NCBI GenBank assembly: GCA_023955225.1
Contig: JAGSGJ010000018.1
Span: forward strand, 1 to 40,023
Direction of reading: 5' to 3'
Source: Sulfurovum sp.
Lineage (GTDB): Bacteria; Campylobacterota; Campylobacteria; Campylobacterales; Sulfurovaceae
Length of the DNA: 40,023 nucleotides
The notes under the pieces are model-generated. The model searched no databases. It saw only the letters and a program-made list of their open reading frames with translations, and had not been told where the DNA came from. Below, in pieces: positions 8,633 to 15,695 of this stretch. How positions within the stretch are numbered: the stretch's first letter is position 1; every line of letters starts with the position of its first letter. A program made the position numbers and the translations under genes.

Positions 8633-9241
8633 ATGGAAACAAAAGTAGATCACTTTGCCAATAAGTCAAAATCTTGGGACATGAACAGCAAGCGTGTGCA
8701 AAATGCCAAAGGTATAGCAGAGTTAATAGTAAATAATATAAAACTAAATAAATCTATGGAAATTATGGACTTTGGAGCTGGAACAGGGCTTTTAAGCTAT
8801 TTTGTTGCACCCTATGTAGAGAAAATAGTTGCGGTAGATAACTCCCCTTCTATGCTTCTGGAGTTTCAAAATAAGTGTGGACAGTTCTCATGCAATACTG
8901 AAGTGGTAGAGAAAGACTTGAGCACTGATACTCTTGACAGAAAGTTTGATGGTATTGTGTCTTCTATGACCATTCACCATTTGGAAGATATCCCAGCCCT
9001 CTTTTCAAAATTCTATAATATGCTTGATGATCATGGATTCATTGCTTTAGCTGACTTGGATAGTGAAGATGGCACTTTTCATAGTGATAATACAGGGGTA
9101 TTTCATTATGGTTTTGATCGTCAGAAGCTTGCAGAGTATGCACAGGAGGCGGGATTTAGAGAGGTAACCTTCAGTCTTGCCAATGAAATTTCTAAGCCTC
9201 ATGCAGAATTCACTGTCTTTTTGATGACAGCTATTAAATAA
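8633..9241 (+). CDS. Class I SAM-dependent methyltransferase
   Basis: A 202-residue methyltransferase of the small UbiE/YcgJ-like type. Motif I is DFGAGTGLLS, the acidic residue ending strand 2 is in VAVDNSPSML, and the post-motif region reads FDGIVSSMTIHHLED. It lacks extra domains, so the substrate is probably a small molecule. Tandem ATGs occur at 8630 and 8633; AAGGA is only 2 bases from the first but 5 from the second, so I use 8633. It is co-transcribed with tetR and probably belongs to its regulon. Substrate is unknown. Confidence 0.88.
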   Translation: METKVDHFANKSKSWDMNSKRVQNAKGIAELIVNNIKLNKSMEIMDFGAGTGLLSYFVAPYVEKIVAVDNSPSMLLEFQNKCGQFSCNTEVVEKDLSTDTLDRKFDGIVSSMTIHHLEDIPALFSKFYNMLDDHGFIALADLDSEDGTFHSDNTGVFHYGFDRQKLAEYAQEAGFREVTFSLANEISKPHAEFTVFLMTAIK

Positions 9242-9258
9242 TATTAGAGAATATTAAG

Positions 9259-9435
9259 ATGAAACACTTATAGTTATCCATATTTATTCCAGTCCTGATA
9301 TGGCCGGCAGTCTTACCTAAAGAACCATTTACATGGTTTTTAGAAGTGTTGCCAGTATTTATAGGATTATTTATTTTGGTTCTTACCTATAAAAAGTTTC
9401 CATTGACTCCCCTGCTTTATTTATGTCACATCTAA
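9259..9435 (+). pseudogene. Broken yjdF-like (DUF2238) membrane protein gene
   Basis: The frame starts MKHL, meets a TAG at codon 5 (9271-9273), then continues as a recognisable DUF2238/YjdF N-terminal region. FTWFLEVLPVFIGLFILVLT and KKFPLTPLLYLCHI match the conserved start of that inner-membrane family, which is normally about 200 residues. The frame stops at 9433-9435, so more than two thirds of the protein is gone. It lies 17 bp after the methyltransferase, so it was probably the third gene of the tetR operon. The region from 9436 to the next gene shows no further homology. Confidence 0.7.
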
Positions 9436-9557
9436 CCTATTGAAGGCTTTTTCTTGTTATTGATTGAGTATCTTCGTAATGAATACATTTTTTCACATAC
9501 AATTCACACTTTTTTTGTATACTATTATTACAATAACTTATTTTAAAAGGATTTTAC

Positions 9558-9992
9558 ATGAAAAAGACAATTTTAATATTAGGTACATTGGCACTTTTAG
9601 CTTCTCCTTCACTATTTGCGGTAGATGCCGTACAAATAGAAACTATTATTCAAACACAGCAGAGATTACAAAATGGTACTGGTATGGGTGGCAAAAAGCA
9701 ACATAAATATCTCTATAAACACCAATATAACTACCAAGGTACTAACGGTAAACTGCAAGGAAATGGAAATCCTATAGGTACGGGTCAAGGCAAAGGCCAA
9801 GGGAATGGAAAAGGTCAAGGAAATATGTCTGGAAATGGACAAGGTAAAGGTCAAGGAAATATGTCAGGTATGGGCCAAGGCCAAGGAAATAAAGGTGGAA
9901 AGGGAATGAAAGGTAATGGTGGGAACAAAGGTGGAAGCGGAATGAAAGGCGGAAAAGGCGGCAGTAAAGGTGGCGGTGGTGGAAAACGATAA
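9558..9992 (+). CDS. Exported Gly/Lys/Gln-rich low-complexity protein
   Basis: A 144-residue protein with a Sec signal peptide (MKKTILILGTLALLASPSLF, cleavage near LFA-VD). A short non-repetitive segment (about 24-60) is followed by a repetitive, strongly basic tail built from GQGKGQGN, NMSGMGQG and GGKGMKGNGG units, ending GGGGGKR. AAGGA precedes the ATG. The tail has no cysteines and is predicted disordered. Similar MGQGKGMG stretches occur in the neighbouring EF-hand protein at 12774-13445, suggesting a shared cell-envelope setting. Function is unknown; an overlapping frame starting at 9464 is a shadow. Confidence 0.75.
   Translation: MKKTILILGTLALLASPSLFAVDAVQIETIIQTQQRLQNGTGMGGKKQHKYLYKHQYNYQGTNGKLQGNGNPIGTGQGKGQGNGKGQGNMSGNGQGKGQGNMSGMGQGQGNKGGKGMKGNGGNKGGSGMKGGKGGSKGGGGGKR
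9810..9881 (+). repeat. Two 36-bp tandem repeats inside the Gly-rich gene
   Basis: Units at 9810-9845 and 9846-9881 both begin AAAGGTCAAGGAAATATGTC and encode KGQGNMSGNGQG and KGQGNMSGMGQG. Units of 12 codons keep the frame, so the copy number could vary between strains without inactivating the protein. Confidence 0.8.
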
Positions 9993-10009
9993 GTTTATTA
10001 GATTGACAC

Positions 10010-10065
10010 GTTTTTACCTATAAAAACAATGTTTTATCAAGGGTATTTGTTATAAAGATGCCCTT
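10010..10065. terminator. Double hairpin, probable bidirectional terminator
   Basis: GTTTTTA-CCTA-TAAAAAC (10010-10027) is a perfect 7-bp hairpin. AAGGGTAT / ATGCCCTT (10039-10065) forms an 8-bp stem with one G-U pair, followed by TTTT on the plus strand. The pair lies between the Gly-rich gene and the convergent small membrane-peptide gene, so it may serve both. Confidence 0.6.
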
Positions 10066-10074
10066 TTAAGTTCT

Positions 10075-10206
10075 CTATCTGTATAGCAGCATAAGAATAA
10101 CCAGAGACAAGTTGAATAAACCCATTAGCATCATAGCAAGTACAAACGATTTTTCCTGCTTTTCCCAGTAATTTACATTTATTAATGTTAGTAGTATTTT
10201 TTTCAT
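10075..10206 (-). CDS. Predicted 43-residue membrane peptide
   Basis: An ATG-initiated frame encodes a short N-terminal amphipathic part (MKKILLTLINVNYWEKQEKS) and one hydrophobic segment (about residues 20-41) ending LLYR. GGGAAG lies about 5 bases upstream, and a TATAAT box at 10269-10274 (minus strand) could be its promoter. The Lys-rich start, single membrane helix and terminal Arg are typical of real single-pass small proteins. No function is known to me. The 175 bp between this gene and the DUF3365 gene hold nothing else supportable. Confidence 0.5.
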   Translation of the reverse strand: MKKILLTLINVNYWEKQEKSFVLAMMLMGLFNLSLVILMLLYR

Positions 10207-10380
10207 TTTTCTTCCCTATTTAACCTTATTAAAAATATAACATACTAGATGTCATATTTGTGTAACATATTATAAAGTCTAAAAGAAATATTTTGGGAAC
10301 TAAGAGTCAGGCGGTAGAGAAGGGCAGCAACTGAGATAAACTTTCTTTGATTGTTTCTTTTGCTCAGTATGCCACAGAGA

Positions 10381-10989
10381 CTATTTTTCGTCACTTTTAA
10401 TTTTTGAGACTATCACACCCCTGAATGAACCCTCTTTAAATGCCACTGCCTTATCATTTGGGTATTTGGCAGTGATCTCCTTTTGAATCTCTTTACTTAT
10501 ATCACTTCCATGGCATTTTAGGCACACACCTTGAGTGGTGAGTGGTTTATATATTCTTGTTGTATCGCCCTCTTCTACTACTTTTATGTCAGTAGGCAGA
10601 AATGTTTTGGCTGCGATGCGTGCTTCATACTCTTCCATTACTTTTATATCAAGTGCATCTGGAGCATTGTTTTCATTTCTTATTTTAAGTGCTGTACGTC
10701 TTACCAATGCATACTTTGGAAGTTTTTTATTCACTTCTTTTGTAATATCCTCTGCTTTTGCAGAACAAAAACCCATGGCAGAAAGAGCGGTTTTGTCAGC
10801 TTTTATGTGCATCTGTAGCTGACTTTTAAGTCTGCCACCTAACATTTTGATGTACTTCATGCCTTCTTGTTTTACAGTGGTCATTTCTGATGTAGCAGAG
10901 GTGTTACTATGATTTATTGTATTTGCAGCAGATGCAAGTACGAGAGATGTACTTAGTAGTGATGTAAGTAAAAGAGTATTTAACTTCAT
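10381..10989 (-). CDS. DUF3365 (Tll0287-like) periplasmic haem protein
   Basis: A 202-residue exported protein with a signal peptide (residues 1-21, LASAA). The rest matches the DUF3365/Tll0287-like fold, a PAS-like c-type haem domain. The haem motif is CLKCH at 156-160, and the conserved segments ALVRRTALKIRNENNAPD and a C-terminal FRGVIVSKI are present. An extra Cys75 lies in GFCSAKAE. The longer start at 10995 overlaps the ribosome site; AAGGA is 5 bases from the ATG at 10989, which I therefore choose. A role in periplasmic redox sensing or electron transfer is inferred from the family. The gene has its own transcript or follows the methyltransferase upstream on the same strand. Confidence 0.85.
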   Translation of the reverse strand: MKLNTLLLTSLLSTSLVLASAANTINHSNTSATSEMTTVKQEGMKYIKMLGGRLKSQLQMHIKADKTALSAMGFCSAKAEDITKEVNKKLPKYALVRRTALKIRNENNAPDALDIKVMEEYEARIAAKTFLPTDIKVVEEGDTTRIYKPLTTQGVCLKCHGSDISKEIQKEITAKYPNDKAVAFKEGSFRGVIVSKIKSDEK

Positions 10990-11038
10990 AATCATCCTTA
11001 ACGGTTATTTTATTTTTTAGGATTATGACTTGGTTAGC

Positions 11039-11959
11039 TTAAAGTATCTTAGTTGCGGTAAGAAACAGATACTGTTTACCTGTAAGTGTGACTCTATACT
11101 TATGTTGCTGTAGGTACTTCTTGCAGAAAATGACATCGTTAAAGAGCAGTGACATTTCGCTCATGGCATAGTTGGGTGCTTTGGCTCCATAGATCATCTC
11201 TCCCCCGATCCATCTGCAGTTTGGAAAACCTAAGATGATAGCAGCATCTTTTTCCAGATAGTTTTGGACCAATGACATGAAAAAAGGTTTGAAGTTGATA
11301 CTTGGGCTCTGAAGTGTGCCTATACTGATGAGTAGATTAAACCTGCCTAGATTTAAACTCTCTAAGTCATTTATATCTTGCTCAAAAAATGTTACATTTT
11401 CTTCCGGAAAACTTGTTTTAGCATACGCTATAGCTGTTTTTGAGTGATCAACACCTACGAGGTTTATCTTTTTATATGTCTTTATATCTAAACTGTTTTT
11501 AATGACAGAAAACTCATCTCCTGTATTGATACCAAGATTTAAGACAGATGTTCTTTGGCTTAGCTTGACATTTTGTAAGGCTTGGTTGTAGTAGTAAAGA
11601 AAGGCTGGTTCTTCCATCTTGTGTATTTGTGAAAAGTGGGAGTCTACACCATATTTTTCTACTTTTGAGCTTTGAGATTCTATATGAAAAGAACTTTGTG
11701 TCTCTAGTTTTTTTAAAGTAAGTTTTACCAGTGGATAGGTACTTTTCTCAGGGGTCATCATCTTACACATTAAAAGTTCTGCCAAGTCTGTCCATGACTT
11801 GTAGCCCCGGTAAATATAGGTTTGCTCTTCTATGTCTAACATTTCTCCTGCATAGCCTTCACCAAGATCTGGGTCAAGTACCTCAAAGCTGATACACTCA
11901 CTTGCTTGTTCAGTGAACCATAACATGATATTTTGCATGGATTGGGTGGTAAATATCAA
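11039..11959 (-). CDS. SAM-dependent methyltransferase-like protein
   Basis: A 306-residue protein with a class I methyltransferase core from about residue 135. Motif I is divergent (VLNLGINTGDEFS), the strand-2 acidic residue is in NLVGVDHSKTAIAYAK, and FNLLISIGTLQSPS is the post-motif region. The N-terminal 120 residues are not recognisable. The start is TTG at 11959 with GGAG 7 bases upstream; the next ATG (11938) has no ribosome site. Substrate is unknown. A 136-bp stretch of this gene (11188-11323) has an inverted copy at 12119-12254. Confidence 0.75.
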   Translation of the reverse strand: MIFTTQSMQNIMLWFTEQASECISFEVLDPDLGEGYAGEMLDIEEQTYIYRGYKSWTDLAELLMCKMMTPEKSTYPLVKLTLKKLETQSSFHIESQSSKVEKYGVDSHFSQIHKMEEPAFLYYYNQALQNVKLSQRTSVLNLGINTGDEFSVIKNSLDIKTYKKINLVGVDHSKTAIAYAKTSFPEENVTFFEQDINDLESLNLGRFNLLISIGTLQSPSINFKPFFMSLVQNYLEKDAAIILGFPNCRWIGGEMIYGAKAPNYAMSEMSLLFNDVIFCKKYLQQHKYRVTLTGKQYLFLTATKIL

Positions 11960-12064
11960 AAGTGAACTCCGTATCTATATCTAATATTATTTAGTATTAG
12001 ATGATGCTTGCTTTGTTAAGATGTATTTTATCATAGATGTTTAAAATGAGAGTTTGTATTGTAT

Positions 12065-12091
12065 ACCATTCCCCCTTTTTGTGGGAATGGT
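12065..12091. terminator. Hairpin terminator between methyltransferase and EF-hand region
   Basis: ACCATTCCC / GGGAATGGT gives a 9-bp stem around a 9-base, T-rich loop. A TTTATA tail follows on the plus strand. It resembles the hairpin at 12710-12733, which follows the other EF-hand gene. Confidence 0.55.
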
Positions 12092-12118
12092 TTATATAAG
12101 ACCAAACATATTTGCGGA

Positions 12119-12254
12119 ATAGGCACACTTCAAACTCCAAGTATCAATTTCAAGCCTTTTTTATGTCATTGGTACAAAACTATCTTAAAAAAGATGCTGC
12201 TATCATCTTAGGTTTTCCAAACAGTAGATGGATAGGTGGAGAGATGGTCAATAT
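12119..12254 (+). pseudogene. Inverted, frameshifted copy of part of the 11039-11959 methyltransferase
   Basis: On the plus strand the sequence from ATAGGCACACTTCA onward aligns with the reverse complement of 11188-11323. It encodes the same peptide (SLVQNYLKKDAAIILGFPN, then SRWIGGEM), with scattered substitutions. One base is missing after CCTTTTTT relative to the parent, so the two halves lie in different frames. There is no start codon or ribosome site. It lies immediately downstream of, and runs into, the end of the EF-hand gene. It is the remnant of an inverted partial duplication. Confidence 0.85.
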
Positions 12255-12559
12255 CACAAAGCACTATTTTGCCAGGTGAAACATGATTGATTATGATGTG
12301 TTTTCTTGTGTAAAATAAACTCTTTTTCACTGATGGATCCATCTTTATTGGTATCTATCTGTGAGAAGGAATGGCCCTCTCCTGCATTTTTCAGAATACG
12401 GCCTTCATCTGCTCTTTGCTTCATCCGTTGAGTACGGGATTCTTCCAACTCACTTTGGGTGATCTTGCCATCACTGTTAAGATCAAATTCGGAAAATGTA
12501 GGTTGATCTGTAGCCCATGTAGCCGAAGCTAACAGTGCTATGATTATTAATTGTTTCAT
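12254..12559 (-). CDS. Exported two-EF-hand protein
   Basis: A 101-residue protein with a signal peptide (MKQLIIIALLASATWA). It has two canonical EF-hand loops, DLNSDGKITQSE (26-37) and DTNKDGSISEKE (69-80), each with acidic ligands at positions 1, 3, 5 and 12 or close equivalents. AAAGGAG lies upstream of the ATG. It is a shorter paralogue of the protein at 12774-13445: the segment from QPTF to RMKQ(R/N)A aligns closely. Its last residues (NQSCFTWQNSAL) come from DNA next to the inverted methyltransferase fragment, so the original C-terminus was probably lost in that rearrangement. Periplasmic calcium binding is inferred from the motifs. Confidence 0.8.
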   Translation of the reverse strand: MKQLIIIALLASATWATDQPTFSEFDLNSDGKITQSELEESRTQRMKQRADEGRILKNAGEGHSFSQIDTNKDGSISEKEFILHKKTHHNQSCFTWQNSAL

Positions 12560-12709
12560 GGCTTCTCCTTTGATATAGGATTTATTTACTAATTATCATA
12601 AATATACACTACTCTATCAACTAAGTGTGTAAAGTATGTGTATTGAAGAAGAGAAAGTTGTAAAAAATATAAAGAGCGGTAAGCAGTTCTATGTCAGTCT
12701 CTTATCTGG

Positions 12710-12733
12710 TATTCCCACTATTGTGTGGGAATA
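12710..12733. terminator. Hairpin downstream of the three-EF-hand gene
   Basis: TATTCCCAC / GTGGGAATA form a 9-bp stem with a 6-base loop, 41 bp past the stop of the gene at 12774. It shares the ATTCCC/GGGAAT core with the hairpin at 12065-12091, suggesting both were copied along with the EF-hand genes. Confidence 0.5.
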
Positions 12734-12773
12734 GAGCCGTATGCATTTATAGAGGTATACCGGCGTTTAGGAT

Positions 12774-13445
12774 TTAGGGACAATTCCCTGCTGCACAATT
12801 TCCCTGATTTTTCATTCTCTGACTTTGATGTACTCGGAATTCCTCTTTGCTTATGGTCCCATCATTGTTGGTATCAATATCTGCGAATGTAGGAATATTT
12901 CTAGCATTTCTACCAACTCCTGTACCTTTACCCATACCTTTACCTGGGCAATTACCTACACAATTGCCTTTGTTTTTCATTTTCATCTGCGCTGTTTGAT
13001 GGTAACGGAATTCATTTTGATCGATGATACCGTCATTGTTGATATCCATCGTGGCATACTCAGGAGCATTTTCAGCATTTCTGAGCATTTTCCCCTCTGC
13101 AGCATTTTGCTTCATGCGTTTTGCACGTGCTTCTTCTAATTCTTTTTGAGTGATACCGCCATCATTGTTCAGATCATATTGAGCAAATGTGGGTTGGTTC
13201 ATAGAATTTCGTCCCATACCTTTGCCTTGACCCATACCCATCATACCTTGCCTGGTACTCTTATATTGCTGTCGTTCTTGAGGAGTCATACTCTGCATAC
13301 GTTTTTGCATCTCTTCACGAAATGCAGGACGATCATCCACTGGTACACTTCCACGCATATTCATCATCTCATCTGTACTCATATGCGAAAAATCAGCAGC
13401 CCATGCAACTGATGCTAAAAGTGCTATCATCATTAATTTTTTCAT
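12774..13445 (-). CDS. Exported DUF1104-like protein with three EF-hands
   Basis: A 223-residue exported protein. A signal peptide (1-16, ending AWA) leads into a helical segment FSHMSTDEMMNMRGSVPVDD that resembles DUF1104, a small family of Campylobacterota. A Met/Gly linker (MGMGQGKGMGRN) is followed by three EF-hand loops: DLNNDGGITQKE (91-102), DINNDGIIDQNE (134-145) and DTNNDGTISKEE (191-202). Two Cys pairs, NCVGNCPG and NCAAGNCP, might form disulfides or bind metal. A TATAAT box at 13500-13505 on this strand could drive it. Periplasmic calcium or metal sensing is inference. Confidence 0.85.
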   Translation of the reverse strand: MKKLMMIALLASVAWAADFSHMSTDEMMNMRGSVPVDDRPAFREEMQKRMQSMTPQERQQYKSTRQGMMGMGQGKGMGRNSMNQPTFAQYDLNNDGGITQKELEEARAKRMKQNAAEGKMLRNAENAPEYATMDINNDGIIDQNEFRYHQTAQMKMKNKGNCVGNCPGKGMGKGTGVGRNARNIPTFADIDTNNDGTISKEEFRVHQSQRMKNQGNCAAGNCP

Positions 13446-13540
13446 GCTTTTTTCCTATTTGTGTATTAGATTCATTCCTATTTCTATGAATTCTGATTTA
13501 TTATACTCTATTTAATGTGTACTGTGTGTGAATATGATGA

Positions 13541-13548
13541 GGGGGGGG
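13541..13548. repeat. G8 homopolymer in the EF-hand upstream region
   Basis: Eight consecutive G residues in otherwise AT-rich DNA, about 36 bp upstream (minus strand) of the TATAAT box at 13500-13505. G tracts of this length are the usual phase-variable elements in Campylobacterota, but this one lies outside the -35/-10 spacer and outside any gene. The remainder of 13446-13795 contains only the two divergent promoter regions. Confidence 0.6.
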
Positions 13549-13795
13549 TATAAAATAGTATTATTCTAATTATAGATGTGTAGAATGATAGATTTTGAAG
13601 AAGTAATCCTTTCTAAGAAATACTATAAAACAAAAAAGGTTTGAAGAATAATTCTGACATTCAAAGAGAAAAAAATATTACTTCATACTTTAGAAAGGAT
13701 TTTGTAGTATAGCTATCTATTGTAAATTAAATGTAAAATATTTAACTTTTTGATATGATTTCAATATTATATATCTTTACTAAAGGAATCAATTA

Positions 13796-15028
13796 GTGTC
13801 AAAGTATGATCTCATTGTAGTAGGTTCCGGTGCAGCAGGTATGATGGCAGCTATCACAGCTGCCCGTGCAGGAAAGTCTGTACTGCTTTTAGAGAAACTT
13901 TCAAAGATCGGTGCGAAACTAAAAGCAACAGGTGGTGGACGCTGTAACTTGACCAACACACTCTCAAATGAAGACTTTATGGCTCGCTTTGGTCGTGATG
14001 GACGTTTTATGACCCCCGCTCTTGATGCATTGGATCATAAAGCACTTATGGCATTTTTTAAAGATATCGGTGTGGAGAGTCATGCACCAGACGGCTATCG
14101 CGTTTTTCCTATCACTCACAGCTCTTCGACAATCATTAACGCTATGGAACAAGAGATGCAAAACCTTGATGTAAAAGTGTTGTGCTCACAAAAGGTTGAG
14201 ACTTTAGAGCATGATGGTGAGAAGGTTACGGGAGTCAATACGCTTACCGATACATTTAGGGGTGACAATGTAGTTATTGCTTCTGGTGGTATGGGCTACC
14301 CTGTACTTGGAGCTGAGGGTGACGGTTACCCTATGGCAGAGTCCGTAGGACATAAAGTCACAGACCTCTATCCTGCCATGATGCCACTGAAAACCAAAGA
14401 TACCTGGGTAGGAAACTGTAGAGCTGATACCATTGCAAAGGTCGCTATGCACGTTGATATGAAAAAATATAAAAAACTTTCTGCTGTAGGAGACCTGATC
14501 TTTACGAAAGGTGGTATTCGCGGTCCTGTAGTACTTGACTTTTCCCGTGAGATCACACCACTTTTAAGTAAATATGAGGAAGTGCCTGTACTTGCAAACC
14601 TTACTAAAGGCATGAACGAAGAGCAGATACGTGAACACTTTAAGAAAGAACAAGCCAAAGACCCTCATCGCAATACACTGCAACTAGTCCAAACCCTGCT
14701 TCCAGAGTCTGTAAGCCTAGAACTCTGTAAACTGGCAGAAGTTGATCCTGCTCTCGCCTTGGGTAATCAAGTGGGTGCAGCAAGAGACAAACTTATCAAA
14801 CTTCTAGTATGGACACCCCTTACCATCAATGGTCACGACGGATTTAAAATGGCGATGATCACCCGTGGAGGCATACATCTTAAAGAGATAGACCCCTATA
14901 CAATGCGAAGTAAAAAAATTAACGGACTCTATTTCTGTGGAGAAGTCATGAATATTGATGGTCCTTGTGGCGGATATAATTTACAGTGGTCGTTTGCCAG
15001 CGGTTATTTGGCAGGTATGTTAGGATAA
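13796..15028 (+). CDS. BaiN/RdsA-like FAD-dependent oxidoreductase (HI0933 family)
   Basis: A 410-residue flavoprotein of the HI0933-like family (PF03486), whose full length is about 400. The N-terminal FAD-binding site is VVGSGAAGMMAAITAA with LLLEK at the end of strand 2. The family motif ATGGGRCNLTN follows, and CGEVMNIDGPCGGYNLQWSF is the conserved C-terminal signature that closes over FAD. The start is GTG at 13796 with AAAGGA 8 bases upstream. Family members reduce various substrates; the physiological one here is unknown. The gene heads a run of plus-strand genes, but a gap of over 100 bp and a new ribosome site separate it from the next. Confidence 0.9.
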   Translation: MSKYDLIVVGSGAAGMMAAITAARAGKSVLLLEKLSKIGAKLKATGGGRCNLTNTLSNEDFMARFGRDGRFMTPALDALDHKALMAFFKDIGVESHAPDGYRVFPITHSSSTIINAMEQEMQNLDVKVLCSQKVETLEHDGEKVTGVNTLTDTFRGDNVVIASGGMGYPVLGAEGDGYPMAESVGHKVTDLYPAMMPLKTKDTWVGNCRADTIAKVAMHVDMKKYKKLSAVGDLIFTKGGIRGPVVLDFSREITPLLSKYEEVPVLANLTKGMNEEQIREHFKKEQAKDPHRNTLQLVQTLLPESVSLELCKLAEVDPALALGNQVGAARDKLIKLLVWTPLTINGHDGFKMAMITRGGIHLKEIDPYTMRSKKINGLYFCGEVMNIDGPCGGYNLQWSFASGYLAGMLG

Positions 15029-15142
15029 TATAATTTGACTGTTTGTCTTACACTGTAGTAGGTATAGGTTGACTTTACTCTAGCCTTTTAAAATTTTATT
15101 GTATAGTAGAATATTAAGAAAATATTCATTAAAGGAATAGCA

Positions 15143-15625
15143 ATGAAATTGAGAACATTGGCTTTAGTAGCCTTCTTGCCGCTATTTTGTGTAGCAGAAA
15201 TATCCCAGATATCATTAGCTCCGATTGTAGAGAAATCGGTGAGGATCCAAAATGTAGTATTTGACTGTTCCTCTGCCAATAAAAAGTACATAGCTACCAG
15301 ATTATGGCTTATAGATATGAGTATTAAAGAGTATGTTGCCAATGATACGCCATATAATGTTGTTATAACGATACACTCCGGATGTACAGATATCGTTTCA
15401 AAAAATATCGCTGATAATGATAAAACAATGAAAAACATCCACAAAAAGTTAGAGACCATTTCTGCACATGAAAATGTGTCTATAGAAGCCTGTCAAATTT
15501 CTGTAGATAGATTTGGTATAGACCACAATGAGCTACACCCCTTCATCACACTTGTACCAAACTCCATAACCAGAGTGATTTCTCTTCAAAACGATGGCTA
15601 CGCTTTTATACCGTTTAGTAAGTAA
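15143..15625 (+). CDS. Exported DsrE/DsrF-like protein
   Basis: A 160-residue protein with a signal peptide (MKLRTLALVAFLPLFCVA). Its mature part matches the DsrE/DsrF-like fold of COG1416: NVVITIHSGCTDIVSKN, then EACQISVDRFGIDHNELHPF with the conserved Cys, and a C-terminal VISLQNDGYAFIPF. Proteins of this family carry or transfer sulfur, usually in the cytoplasm; a signal peptide points to a periplasmic version. AAAGGA precedes the ATG. The nearby SulP and rhodanese genes support a sulfur-related role, but transfer activity is inference. Confidence 0.8.
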   Translation: MKLRTLALVAFLPLFCVAEISQISLAPIVEKSVRIQNVVFDCSSANKKYIATRLWLIDMSIKEYVANDTPYNVVITIHSGCTDIVSKNIADNDKTMKNIHKKLETISAHENVSIEACQISVDRFGIDHNELHPFITLVPNSITRVISLQNDGYAFIPFSK

Positions 15626-15695
15626 TGGGCTTTCCTCAAATCTCCTCTGAAGCCTAAATTCTTTAAAATGTATTTAAACAATAAGAGGATACCTC

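Noticed and set aside
9464..9706. 80-residue frame overlapping the Gly-rich gene
   Set aside because: No ribosome site or protein-like pattern after the overlap; the 9558-9992 frame has a signal peptide and repeats.
9810..9881. 36-bp repeat as a CRISPR-like repeat
   Set aside because: The two units abut without spacers, lie in frame in a Gly-rich coding region and encode 12-residue peptides.
10531..10822. Plus-strand open frames opposite the DUF3365 gene
   Set aside because: They are antisense shadows without ribosome sites; the minus-strand gene has a signal peptide and a haem motif.
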